A stretch of 64,000 nt of DNA from Lysinibacillus sp. B2A1 (GCA_002973635.1 CP027224.1:4762001-4826000); one strand, 5' to 3'. Positions 37,841 through 46,931 are shown, numbered from the stretch's first letter. Notes: generated by a model not told the origin, from the sequence alone. A program made the numbers and translations.

Positions 37841-39581
37841 AATGATCATTCTCCAATTTGAATTTTGAAACGAGTGCCTGCAATTCTTCTGCTGTTTTTC
37901 CTAATGAAGAAGATGCCTCTTTTACTTCCTGCATTGCTGTCAATTGATCTTGTGTTGCTGTTGAAACATTTGATGAGAATTCTGAAGACTGCTCTGCTGA
38001 TTGCTTAATGTTATTTACTGATGCAGCGACTTCCTCAGATGAAGCAGATATTTGCTGAGACGCAGCCGAAATTTCACGAATTTGACTTGCAACCTCTTCA
38101 GACGAAGTGAGAATTTCCTTAAAGATTTCTCCTACCTCATTGGTAAATTCCATACCAGCCTTTACATCCTCTTTACCCTTTTCCATAACCGTAATAGAAG
38201 CGTTTGAATCAGCTTGAATTGTACTAATTAAATTGTAAATTTCAGTAGCAGATTGTGATGATTGCTCTGCTAAACGTCTTACCTCATCAGCCACCACCGC
38301 GAAGCCCTTTCCATGCTCTCCAGCTCTAGCTGCCTCAATTGCGGCATTCAAGGCTAGTAAATTTGTTTGATCTGCGATGGCAGTAATTAGGCTTACAATA
38401 TCGCTAATTTTTTTCGTATTGAAATGTAATCCATTGATGGTTGTGCCGATTTGTTCCACAGAGCCGTTAATTAGCTCCATCTGTGTAATTACTTGCTGAA
38501 CAACTTGATCCCCACGTTCGGAAGCTTGAGAGGCAGCGATAGATGATTCAGCTGCTGTATTAGCAGAGTCGGCAATTTGCTGAATGCCTGTCGCTGTTTC
38601 TTCCATTGCAGCCGCTGTTTCTTCTGTCATTACCATAGAAGCCTCAGCATTTTGTGTAATTTGTCTCATATCCTGAGCAATATTTGTGGAACTGTTAAAG
38701 GTCTCACCTGCATGCACTGTAAGCTGATTAGCTGCTGAGGATACATTGTTTGATGTATTTCTTATATTTAATATGATGTGTTGCAAATTGGACACCATCT
38801 TATGAATAGATGCAGATAAATTCCCAATTTCATCCTTCGTAATTTCTAAATCAACATTCATCAATTCACCATTTGCCACTTGATTGGCTACATTCACCAC
38901 TTTCTTTAATGGCTTTAATAAACGATCAATAATTATGTAAACTAAAATTAATAAAATAACAATACCAATAACAGCAATCACAATCTGTTTAGTGACACTT
39001 TTTTTAATAATGGTATTAATGTAATCCGCAGAATAATCAATTCCCAATAATGCTATTAGTTGGCCGCTATCATCCTTAATAGGACTAAAAACTGTTCTCC
39101 ATGAACCAAAAGGATCTTGGAAAATATCAGTTACCTCTGTACTGTTATTTTTAATAGCCAATTTAGCTGTTTCTACATGCTCATCTGCTAAATCCGTAAA
39201 AATTTCACCTGCTTCATACACATCATTTAAATTTGTCGTATAACCTATCGGGTTGACGCCACCCTCATCTTTGACATCCCATATGTAGCTCCAACTCATA
39301 ATTCCTTGTTCCTCTTGAATTTTATCGAGTTGCTTTTGAATTTTTGTAAATTTAGAGTTGGTTTCACCTTTTTCAGTCAATAAAACTTTTATTTCATCAC
39401 TATCAAGATTCATGGCTGTTAATAACCCAACACTTTTTAACTCTTGTTCTAAATCCACAGTCATTCGATTGTTTAATTCTCTAATACTTTGTGTAGTAAT
39501 CACAGTTATTAGAAGTAAAACAATAACGCTAACTGTTAGTAAAAGTTTGTTTTTTAATGAAGCATTTTTTAAGAACTTCAT
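37824..39581 (-). CDS. Membrane chemoreceptor with CACHE-like sensor
   Basis: A 585-residue methyl-accepting chemotaxis protein. TM1 is about residues 12-30 and TM2 about 203-221. The extracellular region between contains [32 protein letters not shown] and [13 protein letters not shown], typical of a CACHE-type ligand-binding domain. HAMP and a full MCP domain follow ([21 protein letters not shown]). It is the first gene after a c-di-GMP-I riboswitch and overlaps the SDR gene, so sensing, uptake and metabolism of one compound may be linked. Confidence 0.9.
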   Translation of the reverse strand: MKFLKNASLKNKLLLTVSVIVLLLITVITTQSIRELNNRMTVDLEQELKSVGLLTAMNLDSDEIKVLLTEKGETNSKFTKIQKQLDKIQEEQGIMSWSYIWDVKDEGGVNPIGYTTNLNDVYEAGEIFTDLADEHVETAKLAIKNNSTEVTDIFQDPFGSWRTVFSPIKDDSGQLIALLGIDYSADYINTIIKKSVTKQIVIAVIGIVILLILVYIIIDRLLKPLKKVVNVANQVANGELMNVDLEITKDEIGNLSASIHKMVSNLQHIILNIRNTSNNVSSAANQLTVHAGETFNSSTNIAQDMRQITQNAEASMVMTEETAAAMEETATGIQQIADSANTAAESSIAASQASERGDQVVQQVITQMELINGSVEQIGTTINGLHFNTKKISDIVSLITAIADQTNLLALNAAIEAARAGEHGKGFAVVADEVRRLAEQSSQSATEIYNLISTIQADSNASITVMEKGKEDVKAGMEFTNEVGEIFKEILTSSEEVASQIREISAASQQISASSEEVAASVNNIKQSAEQSSEFSSNVSTATQDQLTAMQEVKEASSSLGKTAEELQALVSKFKLENDHYGNKF

Positions 39582-39609
39582 TACTACTTCCCCCTTATCG
39601 AATTTTTTA

Positions 39610-39643
39610 TAAAAAAATAACCTATTTCACAAAAAGAAATAGG
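39610..39643 (-). terminator. Terminator forming the expression platform of c-di-GMP riboswitch 1
   Basis: On the minus strand CCTATTTC pairs with GAAATAGG around TTTTTGT, followed by TTATTTTTTT. Its 5' arm context TTGCCTATTT can instead pair with the riboswitch 5' strand AGATAGGCAA, 10 pairs with one G-U. The two states exclude each other. It lies 28 bp before the chemoreceptor start. Confidence 0.85.
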
Positions 39644-39685
39644 CAACAAAGAATATAACTAGCATTATATGTACGTAACTAGCAA

Positions 39686-39766
39686 TCTTTTGCAACCCAG
39701 CCATCATAGCATTTATTGCCTTAGACCTGTGGCTTTGCGTCTCTACTTTTCAGTAGATTTGCCTAT
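39686..39766 (-). promoter_or_regulatory. Cyclic di-GMP-I (GEMM) riboswitch 1
   Basis: On the minus strand the aptamer reads GGCAAATCTACTGAAAAGTA, then GACGCAAAGCCACAGGTCTA and, after a variable loop, GATGGCTGGGTTGC. The GEMM-I features are present: a P1 stem (GGCAA with GGTTGC), a P2 stem capped by a GAAA tetraloop (CTACT-GAAA-AGTAG), the invariant ACGCAAAGCCA and the P3 3' strand with the tetraloop-receptor side. It controls the chemoreceptor-SDR-symporter operon. Because the free 5' strand can act as antiterminator, ligand binding should switch the operon off. Confidence 0.93.
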
Positions 39767-39893
39767 CTTTTTCCTCCTCAAATTAACACAATGGGTAAAA
39801 GTAGTCAATGGAGCCAATTTAAAATACTCATATCTTAATACTAATTTACCATCAATTAACAATCAAAGAATGATTATAATGACACACAAACAC

Positions 39894-39940
39894 ATAAAAA
39901 GAGCAGCTACAAGTAGTTTAAAATTGTAGCTGCTCCTATG
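39894..39940 (-). terminator. Terminator of the small membrane protein gene
   Basis: GAGCAGCTACAA pairs perfectly with TTGTAGCTGCTC over an 11-base loop; leftward it is followed by TTTTTATGTG. It lies 50 bp beyond the stop at 39986. Confidence 0.85.
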
Positions 39941-39985
39941 TTTTATATTCACTTACCCCTAAGTGTCTATTCCTATTAGAGTAAA

Positions 39986-40180
39986 CTATACGTTGTGTGT
40001 CATAAGTAAGATTGTTGGTGTAAAAGATAAAACAAACATACATAAATACCATACTGATGTACGACGTAATGAAAAACGAACTTGTTTTTTCTCTGCATAA
40101 AAGATGTCTAATATAATTGCAACAATGAGTGGCGTACTAACACATGCAATAGCAACTAATAAGATGTCAAAATAAACCAT
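39986..40180 (-). CDS. Small two-helix membrane protein
   Basis: A 64-residue hypothetical protein with two hydrophobic helices: DILLVAIACVSTPLIVAIIL near the N-terminus and a second near VWYLCMFVLSFTPTILL. A short charged link (YAEKKQVRFSLRR) lies between. I choose ATG 40180 with GAGGGGTG 5 bp upstream; the longer frame has no ribosome site and would span the promoter. No family recognised. Confidence 0.62.
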   Translation of the reverse strand: MVYFDILLVAIACVSTPLIVAIILDIFYAEKKQVRFSLRRTSVWYLCMFVLSFTPTILLMTHNV

Positions 40181-40243
40181 AAAAGCACCCCTCTGTTCGT
40201 AAACATTTATTTTTCCCATTTGTGACAACTTTGTGTCATCTAA

Positions 40244-40273
40244 AGTGTACACAATTCCGTCACATTTTGTCAA
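40244..40273 (-). promoter_or_regulatory. Sigma-A-type promoter of the small membrane protein gene
   Basis: On the minus strand a perfect TTGACA -35 is followed after 18 bp by TGTG-TACACT as an extended -10. Just downstream TGACA and TGTCA form a short inverted repeat (40221-40236) that could be an operator. Confidence 0.5.
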
Positions 40274-40349
40274 CTAGATTTTAATAAGAAAATTGTAATT
40301 TTCGCAGTTTATTTGTGACCTTATAGAGCTATTTATGTAAGATTACCTA

Positions 40350-40388
40350 TTAAAACAGCAGCTACAAAACTGTAGCTGCTGTTTTAAT
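40350..40388 (-). terminator. Terminator of the yehS-like gene
   Basis: AAAACAGCAGCTACA pairs perfectly with TGTAGCTGCTGTTTT around AAAC; leftward it is followed by AATAGG. Its stem shares the CAGCTACA core with the terminator at 39894. Confidence 0.85.
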
Positions 40389-40396
40389 ATATCCGT

Positions 40397-40891
40397 TTAT
40401 TCCCTATATTTATATGTTAGCCCTCTTAAAAAATTTCTCACGAATCGATCGCCACATTCCTTATAGTTGCGATGACTTGGATTTCTTAAAATGGCACCCA
40501 ATTCACCCTTTGAAACATTAACACCACCATCATATAAAATATTCAACATATCCTCACTTGTTAATGCTAAAGCAATTTTTACTTTCTTTAGTAACATATT
40601 ATTTGGACTTTCTTTTCCTGAAATCGGTTGTGCTCCCTCAGCTTGTCCTGGTTTAGAAGGCTGTGATCCTCGCTTAAATGTGATGAGCCCATTTAAGAAA
40701 GCCTCAAGCATTTTATTATTACATTTGATGTATTCTTCTGGTGCTTCTTGCTCATCATTAACTTTAATAAGCATGTTCAGAACTTCATCTTTTGTAAAAT
40801 CCATGCCACCTAGCTTAAAAATTTTAACCATATCTGTATTTTTGATATCTAATGCATATCTTAAACGAATTAAAATATCATTATTCGTCAT
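40397..40891 (-). CDS. DUF1456 family protein (YehS-like)
   Basis: A 164-residue protein of two similar DUF1456 helical modules: residues 1-75 (NNDILIRLRYALDIKNTDMVKIF) and 95-164 (NNMLLKKVKIALALTSEDML). A polar Gly/Pro/Ser linker joins them. E. coli YehS is the best-known member; its function is unknown. GGAGG lies 8 bp before the ATG. It is monocistronic with its own terminator. Confidence 0.88.
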   Translation of the reverse strand: MTNNDILIRLRYALDIKNTDMVKIFKLGGMDFTKDEVLNMLIKVNDEQEAPEEYIKCNNKMLEAFLNGLITFKRGSQPSKPGQAEGAQPISGKESPNNMLLKKVKIALALTSEDMLNILYDGGVNVSKGELGAILRNPSHRNYKECGDRFVRNFLRGLTYKYRE

Positions 40892-41080
40892 TTAATAACC
40901 TCCATTTACTTAGAAAAAACTAATTTTAATTAAGTTTCACTTTATTATAGCAGAGACATTCACATTTTTAGCTCCTTTCCACAAAGTTACTTTACTATAG
41001 TAATAAGAATATGCATTTTCCTAAGTTAAATGTATGAAATGCTCACTCTCGACCATTCTAATCACAAGGAGGTGAGCAAA

Positions 41081-41278
41081 ATGGCTAATCGTAGTTCCAA
41101 TAAACTTCAGGTACCTGGTGTACAAGAAGCTGTTGATCAATTAAAGTATGAAATCGCACAAGAATTTAATGTACAGTTAGGGCCTGAAGCCTCTTCTCGC
41201 GCAAACGGCTCAGTCGGAGGAGAAATCACAAAGCGCCTCGTAGAAATGGCAGAAAAACGTTCAAAAGGTTTATTATAA
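41081..41278 (+). CDS. Alpha/beta-type small acid-soluble spore protein
   Basis: A 65-residue DNA-binding spore protein that coats and protects the chromosome in the forespore. The family core is intact: [12 protein letters not shown] (with the germination protease cleavage region around EIAQE), then [20 protein letters not shown] start at ATG 41081 (MANRSSNKL), 7 bp after AAGGAGG; the longer frame has no site. Expression is expected from SigG, but I found no clear promoter by eye. Confidence 0.95.
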   Translation: MANRSSNKLQVPGVQEAVDQLKYEIAQEFNVQLGPEASSRANGSVGGEITKRLVEMAEKRSKGLL

Positions 41279-41287
41279 TAACAATTT

Positions 41288-41326
41288 TAAAAGAACGAAT
41301 CCCTTTTGATAGGATTCGTTCTTTCG
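41288..41326. terminator. Bidirectional terminator after the SASP gene
   Basis: AAAGAACGAATCC pairs with GGATTCGTTCTTT over a 9-base loop. It lies between the SASP gene and the convergent MFS gene. An almost identical hairpin occurs at 44306-44343. Confidence 0.9.
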
Positions 41327-41338
41327 TGATGTAATTAT

Positions 41339-42541
41339 TTAATCGATTGGTTGTAAAATCTCGCTAGAACCTTTCTGAAGTGTTAGCATCACTATAAAGG
41401 AAATACAGTATAAGATAGCTAAATAGATCATTACAATCGTCATATCATAGCTTTGAAGAATATAGCCAACAAAGATAGGTGAGAAACCACCTATTGCTCT
41501 ACCGAAGTTAAAAATTGTATTTGTTGCTGTACTGCGAATTTGCACAGGATAGAAGCTACTAATTAAAGCTCCATACCCAGCAAACATTCCATTTGAGAAG
41601 AAGCCAACAATCGCACCTCCGATTAATATCGCTGCTGCACCAGTCGCAAAGGAATAAAGGAATACTGCACAAGCAGAGGCAAGTAAAAAGATACCAAAAG
41701 CACGCTTTGCCCCAAATCTGTCCATAAACCGTCCAAATGTTAACATTCCAATAATCATACCAACTGCGGTACTAATTGTCCAAAGAGCAGAGCTTGACAC
41801 AGAGAGCCCCTGAGATTTCTGTAGCATGGATGGCAGCCAAATCATTAAGCCATTGTAGCCAGCTATTTGAACAGTCGCCATTAAAATAAGAGAAAGTGTC
41901 GTTATTGTAATACGAGGCGAGGCAAATAATAGTGCCAATTTTCCTTTCTCTTGCTTTTGGTTTACATTGTTCTGTGTTGCAAGCCACTCTGGTGATTCCT
42001 CCAGATTTTTACGTACGATAAAGGCAAAAATTACTGGTAATAATCCAACAAAAAATAAAGCTCTCCAACCAAAAGTCGGTAAAATGATAGCACTCAATAA
42101 AGCTGCTAAAATAACCCCATATTGTGCCCCTACACTAACATAAGAAGAAGCTCTTCCTTGTTTATTCTTTGGCCAAGCCTCAGCCACAAGCGCCATTCCA
42201 ATACCATATTCCCCGCCTGCGCCAAGACCAGCGATAAATCTATAGACATAAACTTGTTCAATACTTGTTGCTAATCCTGTTAAAGCTGTACCGATTGCAA
42301 ACAATATCACGGTATACGTAAATACCTTTACCCGACCATATTTATCTGCTAGCACTCCGAAAATAATACCACCTAGCAGCATTCCAATATTCGTAATGGA
42401 TGAAATCAGTCCACCTGTTGCAAGATCAATGTTAAATTCTGCAATAATCATAGTCATGGCAAAAGAAATAAACATAATGTCCATTCCTTCTAACGTTAAC
42501 CCAGCCACCGATGCAACTACAGTTTTTTTACGATAATCCAT
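41339..42541 (-). CDS. MFS transporter under a PyrR-type attenuator (pyrimidine-related substrate predicted)
   Basis: A 400-residue, 12-helix MFS protein. The motif A-type loop GVLADKYGRVKVF follows helix 2, and GLGAGGEYGIGMALVAEAWP lies in helix 4, as in the aromatic-acid/H+ and sugar-acid symporter group. A central charged loop reads VRKNLEESPEWLA. By family alone it would be assigned an acid substrate. Its leader carries a PyrR-binding hairpin, antiterminator and terminator (42664-42782). I therefore infer import of a pyrimidine-related acid, such as orotate or carbamoyl-aspartate. Confidence 0.87.
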   Translation of the reverse strand: MDYRKKTVVASVAGLTLEGMDIMFISFAMTMIIAEFNIDLATGGLISSITNIGMLLGGIIFGVLADKYGRVKVFTYTVILFAIGTALTGLATSIEQVYVYRFIAGLGAGGEYGIGMALVAEAWPKNKQGRASSYVSVGAQYGVILAALLSAIILPTFGWRALFFVGLLPVIFAFIVRKNLEESPEWLATQNNVNQKQEKGKLALLFASPRITITTLSLILMATVQIAGYNGLMIWLPSMLQKSQGLSVSSSALWTISTAVGMIIGMLTFGRFMDRFGAKRAFGIFLLASACAVFLYSFATGAAAILIGGAIVGFFSNGMFAGYGALISSFYPVQIRSTATNTIFNFGRAIGGFSPIFVGYILQSYDMTIVMIYLAILYCISFIVMLTLQKGSSEILQPID

Positions 42542-42663
42542 TCTTTGTAACCTCCAGTATTCTAGTTGTCTATCTCTTTTAGTTATTCGAGTGAATGGAT
42601 TATAAGTATCTTGTCCATTCTCTTTTGAAGCCTCACAGAACTTCCATTAAAAGAGGGATATAG

Positions 42664-42782
42664 AACAATAATAAAAGCCTTTCTGTCACAGAGGACAAAA
42701 AGGCATGCCAAAGCAAAGATATTCATTCGCTCAAAAAATATCACGGAGCCCTTTTCAGCCTCTCTGGACTGTATTAAAGGAA
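42664..42782 (-). promoter_or_regulatory. PyrR-type transcription attenuator
   Basis: On the minus strand CAGTC-CAGAGA-GGCTG (42756-42771) forms the PyrR-binding hairpin with its conserved hexaloop. A terminator follows: GCCTTTTTGTC pairs with GACAGAAAGGC, then TTTTATTATTG (42664-42704). The antiterminator is also visible: CAGAGAGGCTGAAAAGG can pair with CCTTTTTGTCCTCTG, using the 3' side of the PyrR hairpin and the 5' arm of the terminator. PyrR with UMP would stabilise the first hairpin and let the terminator form. This is the standard pyr operon logic of Bacillus. Confidence 0.88.
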
Positions 42783-42810
42783 TTTATAACGTTCATTTAT
42801 ATCGTTCTAC

Positions 42811-42839
42811 ATTCTATAAGATTACAAATGAAATAGCAA
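42811..42839 (-). promoter_or_regulatory. Sigma-A-type promoter of the MFS gene leader
   Basis: On the minus strand TTGCTA, a 17-bp spacer and TAGAAT lie about 40 bp before the PyrR hairpin, in the right place to transcribe the attenuator. Confidence 0.5.
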
Positions 42840-42856
42840 TGGTTTAATAGTGGAAA

Positions 42857-44215
42857 TTAGCTCGGCAATTCAATAAAATTTTGAGCAAATTGATAAATTA
42901 AATGAGCAGGTACAGCCAAGTTAAGATTCTGTCCATCATTAAAGCCTGCTGTAATTAACCCCACCAATCTCCCCTGCATATCCAATAAAGCACCACCAGA
43001 ACTGCCATTTGATATGGCCGCTGTAAATTGAATCATGGACATACTACGAATATCCCGGAAACCGGAAACAATTCCATCAGAGACGGAATTAAATAATCCT
43101 AGAGGACTACCAATAGCAACGATTTTTTGTCCTCGAACTAATTGACCTTCAACTTTAACAGGTAAAGGTTTGCTATGTTTATCCACTTTCAGAATGGCCA
43201 AATCATGCATATCATGATATTTCACAAATTGATGTGTTATATATTCGTTCGTATCGTTTTCATATAGTACAGAATAATATTCCCCGCCACCCACAACATG
43301 TAGGTTTGTTAAAATATAACCATCTTGATGAAGAACAACACCAGAACCAAAGCACAGCACCTCGTGATCCGCTCCAAACGTTTTAATCATTACAACAGAT
43401 GTGGCTAAAGAAGCTAATTGCTCATAGCTACATTCTTCTGTAGTTTTACTTCGAACTGGAACAATCATCGTTTGTTGAGGAGGTGCACTCTTCCTAGGCA
43501 GAGATTTAGGTATTACGACTTCCTTTTCGTAGAAAACGGGACACTTATATAAAGTAGATGACGTTGCTATAATTGGAGGCAAATTTGGAATATCTTCTTT
43601 AGGATTCATATAACAGATATCACAACCAAGTGTCGATAAAAAATATAAGAATAATAATTCATGCTGAGTGATGTTACCAATAAAAACAATTTTCTGCACC
43701 GTTTGGTTATCTTCAGAAAAAATTTGAGGCAAATAATAATCCATCCAGTATAAAAATTTTACTGCAAAATTTTTTAATAAAGTATCATTGGCGTTTGGTT
43801 GATTTTCTTTATACATTTGGATGACTTCTTTAAAGCTAAGTTTTTTTGTCCATTCAAGATGATCTTTCTTTAGTTTACTGCATAAAGATGTCTTATAAAG
43901 TAAAGGAGGGTTATCAACGACGGCTTGCCAATTTCTCCAAAGCTCCGCAAATCGATCTACATCTTTTTTATTGGTAATGACCTCAAGCTTATGTAATCGT
44001 AAATAAAGCATACTTTGCTTCTTAGTATAAAAATACTCATCCATTTTTAAAATGTCTTTCATATAAAGATCTACAGAATCGGGTATACCAATATATCGTA
44101 GAAAAACAACTTCCTTTGTAAGGGAGCTATTGTATTGGATATTTTGCATAAATTCCTGAAGAGGATTGTCTGGCTTTTTATATTTAATTTTTAAAGGTCT
44201 AGTTGTCACAATCAT
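42857..44215 (-). CDS. Trypsin-like (HtrA-type) serine protease with N-terminal YceG-like domain
   Basis: A 452-residue two-part protein. Residues 1-215 resemble a YceG-type domain (as in Bacillus yceG): helical, ending in QKIVFIGNITQHELLFLYFLS and CDICYMNPKED. After a proline-rich linker, residues 260-445 are a trypsin-like domain with the full triad: His306 in TNLHVV, Asp338 in MHDLAIL and Ser406 in NGSSGGALL. There is no signal peptide or PDZ domain, so it is probably cytosolic. I start at ATG 44215 with AGGAG upstream; the longer GTG start has no site. Confidence 0.75.
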   Translation of the reverse strand: MIVTTRPLKIKYKKPDNPLQEFMQNIQYNSSLTKEVVFLRYIGIPDSVDLYMKDILKMDEYFYTKKQSMLYLRLHKLEVITNKKDVDRFAELWRNWQAVVDNPPLLYKTSLCSKLKKDHLEWTKKLSFKEVIQMYKENQPNANDTLLKNFAVKFLYWMDYYLPQIFSEDNQTVQKIVFIGNITQHELLFLYFLSTLGCDICYMNPKEDIPNLPPIIATSSTLYKCPVFYEKEVVIPKSLPRKSAPPQQTMIVPVRSKTTEECSYEQLASLATSVVMIKTFGADHEVLCFGSGVVLHQDGYILTNLHVVGGGEYYSVLYENDTNEYITHQFVKYHDMHDLAILKVDKHSKPLPVKVEGQLVRGQKIVAIGSPLGLFNSVSDGIVSGFRDIRSMSMIQFTAAISNGSSGGALLDMQGRLVGLITAGFNDGQNLNLAVPAHLIYQFAQNFIELPS

Positions 44216-44305
44216 ATCTATACAACTCCTATAAGCATGTAAATTTAGATTTGGCACTTATATACAATTCTCTTCTATTTCTCTAAATCCTTTTTTCAAT
44301 TAAAT

Positions 44306-44343
44306 GAAAAAGAACGAATCCCTCCTATTAGGACTCGTTCTTG
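44306..44343 (-). terminator. Terminator of the second chemoreceptor operon
   Basis: AAGAACGAATCC pairs with GGACTCGTTCTT (one wobble) over 9 bases, followed leftward by a T/C-rich tract. Nearly the same hairpin stands after the SASP gene at 41288. Confidence 0.75.
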
Positions 44344-44476
44344 CTTAATTGATCATTGAGAAAACTACTTTCTTAAACGTTAAATGTTTCGGCAATCATA
44401 AAAGCGCCTTTTAACTATCCCGTTGACATACTAACTGTTAGCAATTCTCTTTGTGAAATGGCACCTAATTAGCCTC

Positions 44477-45574
44477 TTATACCGCTCTAGCTTCTACAGT
44501 TTCAACACCACGGTTTAATGAAAGAAGTATTTTTTCTGCATCATTTTTTAAATCTACAAGATGCTCTGCTTCTTGAACTAGTTTTTCCATTGTATTTAAC
44601 TCATCATCGCTAATTCCAACTAACTCTTCAAACATTTCAACTGACTCTCGAGAAATAAAAGAGATATCCTTCATAGCTGCCACAATTTGTAGAGAGCTTG
44701 AAGATAATTCTTCTGTACTTGCAGATGAATTGGCATTATTTTCAGCAATAATTTTTGTAGTATCTACAATTTTTTCGAACATCTTTCCGATATCTAAAAT
44801 TTTTGTATTTGTTTGTTCAAACTCTTCTGTTCCTTGCTTCATTGAAGTTACAACTTTGTTCGTCTCATCTTGAATATTTTTTACAATATTTGAAACTTCA
44901 TCGGCTGACTGACGCGACTGTTCAGCTAATTTACGAACTTCATCAGCAACTACTGCAAACCCTTTACCGTGTTCACCTGCACGGGCTGCTTCGATAGCTG
45001 CATTCAATGCTAACAAATTTATTTGGTCTGAAATTCCAGTAATTACTTTAACAATGTTTCCAATTTCGTACGATTTTTCTCCAAGTGTATTAATTGCATC
45101 GAATGTCGTATTAATCGTTTGATTAAATTGCTCCATTTTCACCAGCGATTCTTTTAACTTATCGTTACCTTCTTGCGTTAATTCTAACGTCGTATTCGAT
45201 TGTTCAGAAATTTGATTTGATCTTATAGACAGTTCTTCAATAGCCACTGTGATGTCTTCGATAGAAGTAGAGCTTTCTTCAGTAGCAACAAGTTGCTTTT
45301 TTAAACCTTTACCGACTTCATCGATTGCTGCCCTTACAGTATCAGCCTTCTCAGTTGCGTATTCTCCATGTTCAGAAAGATTTTCACCTTTATCATTAAC
45401 ATTTTTTGCAAATTTATAAAATTGTTCACCCACTTGACCCGCTGATAATTCGTTCATTCCATTTAGTTCATCATTATTTAGATGGGCATGACGTTTAAGT
45501 GAAAAATAGCGGTAAGCAAAATACAAAGATGTACATATTAAAACTACAATAATCCCTAGCATAATGGCTTCCAT
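44477..45574 (-). CDS. Chemoreceptor with one membrane anchor and no sensor domain
   Basis: A 365-residue methyl-accepting protein. One N-terminal helix ([20 protein letters not shown]) is followed almost directly by the signalling domain: tip [21 protein letters not shown], then [13 protein letters not shown]. With no periplasmic or PAS domain it may sense through partners, perhaps the two genes upstream in its operon. GGAG lies 9 bp before the ATG. It is third in a three-gene unit under c-di-GMP riboswitch 2. Confidence 0.88.
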   Translation of the reverse strand: MEAIMLGIIVVLICTSLYFAYRYFSLKRHAHLNNDELNGMNELSAGQVGEQFYKFAKNVNDKGENLSEHGEYATEKADTVRAAIDEVGKGLKKQLVATEESSTSIEDITVAIEELSIRSNQISEQSNTTLELTQEGNDKLKESLVKMEQFNQTINTTFDAINTLGEKSYEIGNIVKVITGISDQINLLALNAAIEAARAGEHGKGFAVVADEVRKLAEQSRQSADEVSNIVKNIQDETNKVVTSMKQGTEEFEQTNTKILDIGKMFEKIVDTTKIIAENNANSSASTEELSSSSLQIVAAMKDISFISRESVEMFEELVGISDDELNTMEKLVQEAEHLVDLKNDAEKILLSLNRGVETVEARAV

Positions 45575-45616
45575 GAAAAAAATCTCCTATTCTACTAACG
45601 TATTAGTGATGAAATT

Positions 45617-46330
45617 TTATAGTTCTTTTACAATGATGTAAATTCCGTCTGCAACAGTCGATGGAATACTGTTTAGATGTTCATTGCTTTCATATTTATG
45701 AACAATAAAATTCCCTTCTATATCTACATATTTTGTCAGACCATGATACTTCTCCATTAAACGCATTGACTTTGGATTGGTTGCTTCACCTAATACTAAT
45801 CTTAAGCCTTCTTCTGTTGCTCGTTTTACTAATATATCGCCTAAGCCTTGTACAATATCCTGACGGTTATGCTCAGCAATTACACCTAATAAAAATAAAT
45901 GTAATACCTCTCCATCCTCCATATCTTTCCCATAACGTTTTTTATAATCTTCTAGGAAACGTTCATCAATATCCTCTAATACATGCATGACTATATTCAT
46001 ATTAACAAAAGTGCCTTCAAAAATATCCTCTTCCATAATTTCAAGGACATTCGTATCTCCAACTAATGCGCCTACGACTTTTTGCTCTTTATCTAGTGCA
46101 ATAGCACAGTATCCCTGATGAACATTTGCTTCAATATATTCCTTTGTAAATTGATAGAAATCTTCGTAAGGGAGTTGTAGGGCGTACCCGATAATCGGCT
46201 CTTGCACCCATTTGCCAGCAACATCTACTCCAATAAATGTTTTTGCTAAACATTCTGCTGCCTTTTCAATTAAATCTGGTTGGTCCTTTGTAAGGATTTC
46301 ATATGTATATAATTCTTGAATTGTTTGCAT
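45617..46330 (-). CDS. GNAT-like acetyltransferase domain protein
   Basis: A 237-residue protein with a GNAT-type fold. The acceptor side reads GYCAIALDKEQKVVGALVG, the CoA-side helix is IVQGLGDILVKRATEEGL, and the last strand is VLGEATNPKSMRLMEKYHGL. The C-terminal 40 residues add strands ending GIYIIVKEL. The substrate is unknown. It lies between a STAS-like gene and a chemoreceptor gene with 42-43 bp gaps. An enzyme that modifies or reports to the chemotaxis apparatus is one possibility. Confidence 0.7.
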   Translation of the reverse strand: MQTIQELYTYEILTKDQPDLIEKAAECLAKTFIGVDVAGKWVQEPIIGYALQLPYEDFYQFTKEYIEANVHQGYCAIALDKEQKVVGALVGDTNVLEIMEEDIFEGTFVNMNIVMHVLEDIDERFLEDYKKRYGKDMEDGEVLHLFLLGVIAEHNRQDIVQGLGDILVKRATEEGLRLVLGEATNPKSMRLMEKYHGLTKYVDIEGNFIVHKYESNEHLNSIPSTVADGIYIIVKEL

Positions 46331-46373
46331 CGTAAATTCCTCTTTTCAAAATGTGACTATAGCTATTTAATGA

Positions 46374-46748
46374 TTAACGAATCGGTAATTGCGAAACATT
46401 GTCGACTACTGTTCCTGGAAAATTAACTGTCTCTAAAGCATTTCGTACTTGCACATATGCAATTTTAGAGGCTGGGTTAACAATAAATATTTCTTTGAAG
46501 CCTAGGGATGCATAAAACATAAGTGTTTCTCCTAGCTCTGTTGAAACCTTTGAAGGAAGGGGTGATTGATAAGTTGCATCAAAAACTAATATATATGTAT
46601 TTTTCTGTACTCTAGCCACTGTCTCTTCCAAATCTTTTAAATATTGCTCTACAAGGGCTGCTTTAATAAACCCTATCACTTGGACGTGAACTTCTTTTTT
46701 TGCCTCATAAATCGCCATTTTATATTTCTCTTTATCAACGACTATCAT
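46374..46748 (-). CDS. STAS-like single-domain protein
   Basis: A 124-residue alpha/beta protein: MAIYEAKKEVHVQVIGF, then NTYILVFDATYQSPLPSKVS and a C-terminal KEIFIVNPASKIAYVQV. The order of strands and helices, and the DAT-S region at the strand end, resemble a STAS domain, but the usual Asp-Ser phosphorylation motif is not clear. I start at ATG 46748 behind AAAGGAGATCTGAG. The longer open frame would run back through the riboswitch terminator and is false. First gene after c-di-GMP riboswitch 2. Confidence 0.6.
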   Translation of the reverse strand: MIVVDKEKYKMAIYEAKKEVHVQVIGFIKAALVEQYLKDLEETVARVQKNTYILVFDATYQSPLPSKVSTELGETLMFYASLGFKEIFIVNPASKIAYVQVRNALETVNFPGTVVDNVSQLPIR

Positions 46749-46880
46749 CTCAGATCTCCTTTTTATAACTTTATTTGATACTGTTAGTATTATTCTATAA
46801 ATATCACTAAATACATAGATTTCAATATAATTACATCTGTCGCTACGATTGATTGGCATCTGTCCATTCATTTTTCCCAC

Positions 46881-46914
46881 AAAAAAACTATCCCTGAACA
46901 TAATTAGGATAGCC
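46881..46914 (-). terminator. Terminator forming the expression platform of c-di-GMP riboswitch 2
   Basis: On the minus strand CTATCC pairs with GGATAG, followed by TTTTTTTG. The 5' arm GGCTATC can instead pair with GATAGTC of the aptamer P3 3' strand, giving an alternative that would block termination. Confidence 0.8.
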
Positions 46915-46931
46915 AAAAAACACTTATTATC

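Noticed and set aside
39669..39929. An 86-codon frame on the plus strand.
   Set aside because: It is antisense to the c-di-GMP riboswitch and its leader and has no ribosome site.
46749..46916. N-terminal extension of the STAS-like gene.
   Set aside because: It would read through the riboswitch terminator; a strong AAAGGAG site marks the ATG at 46748.
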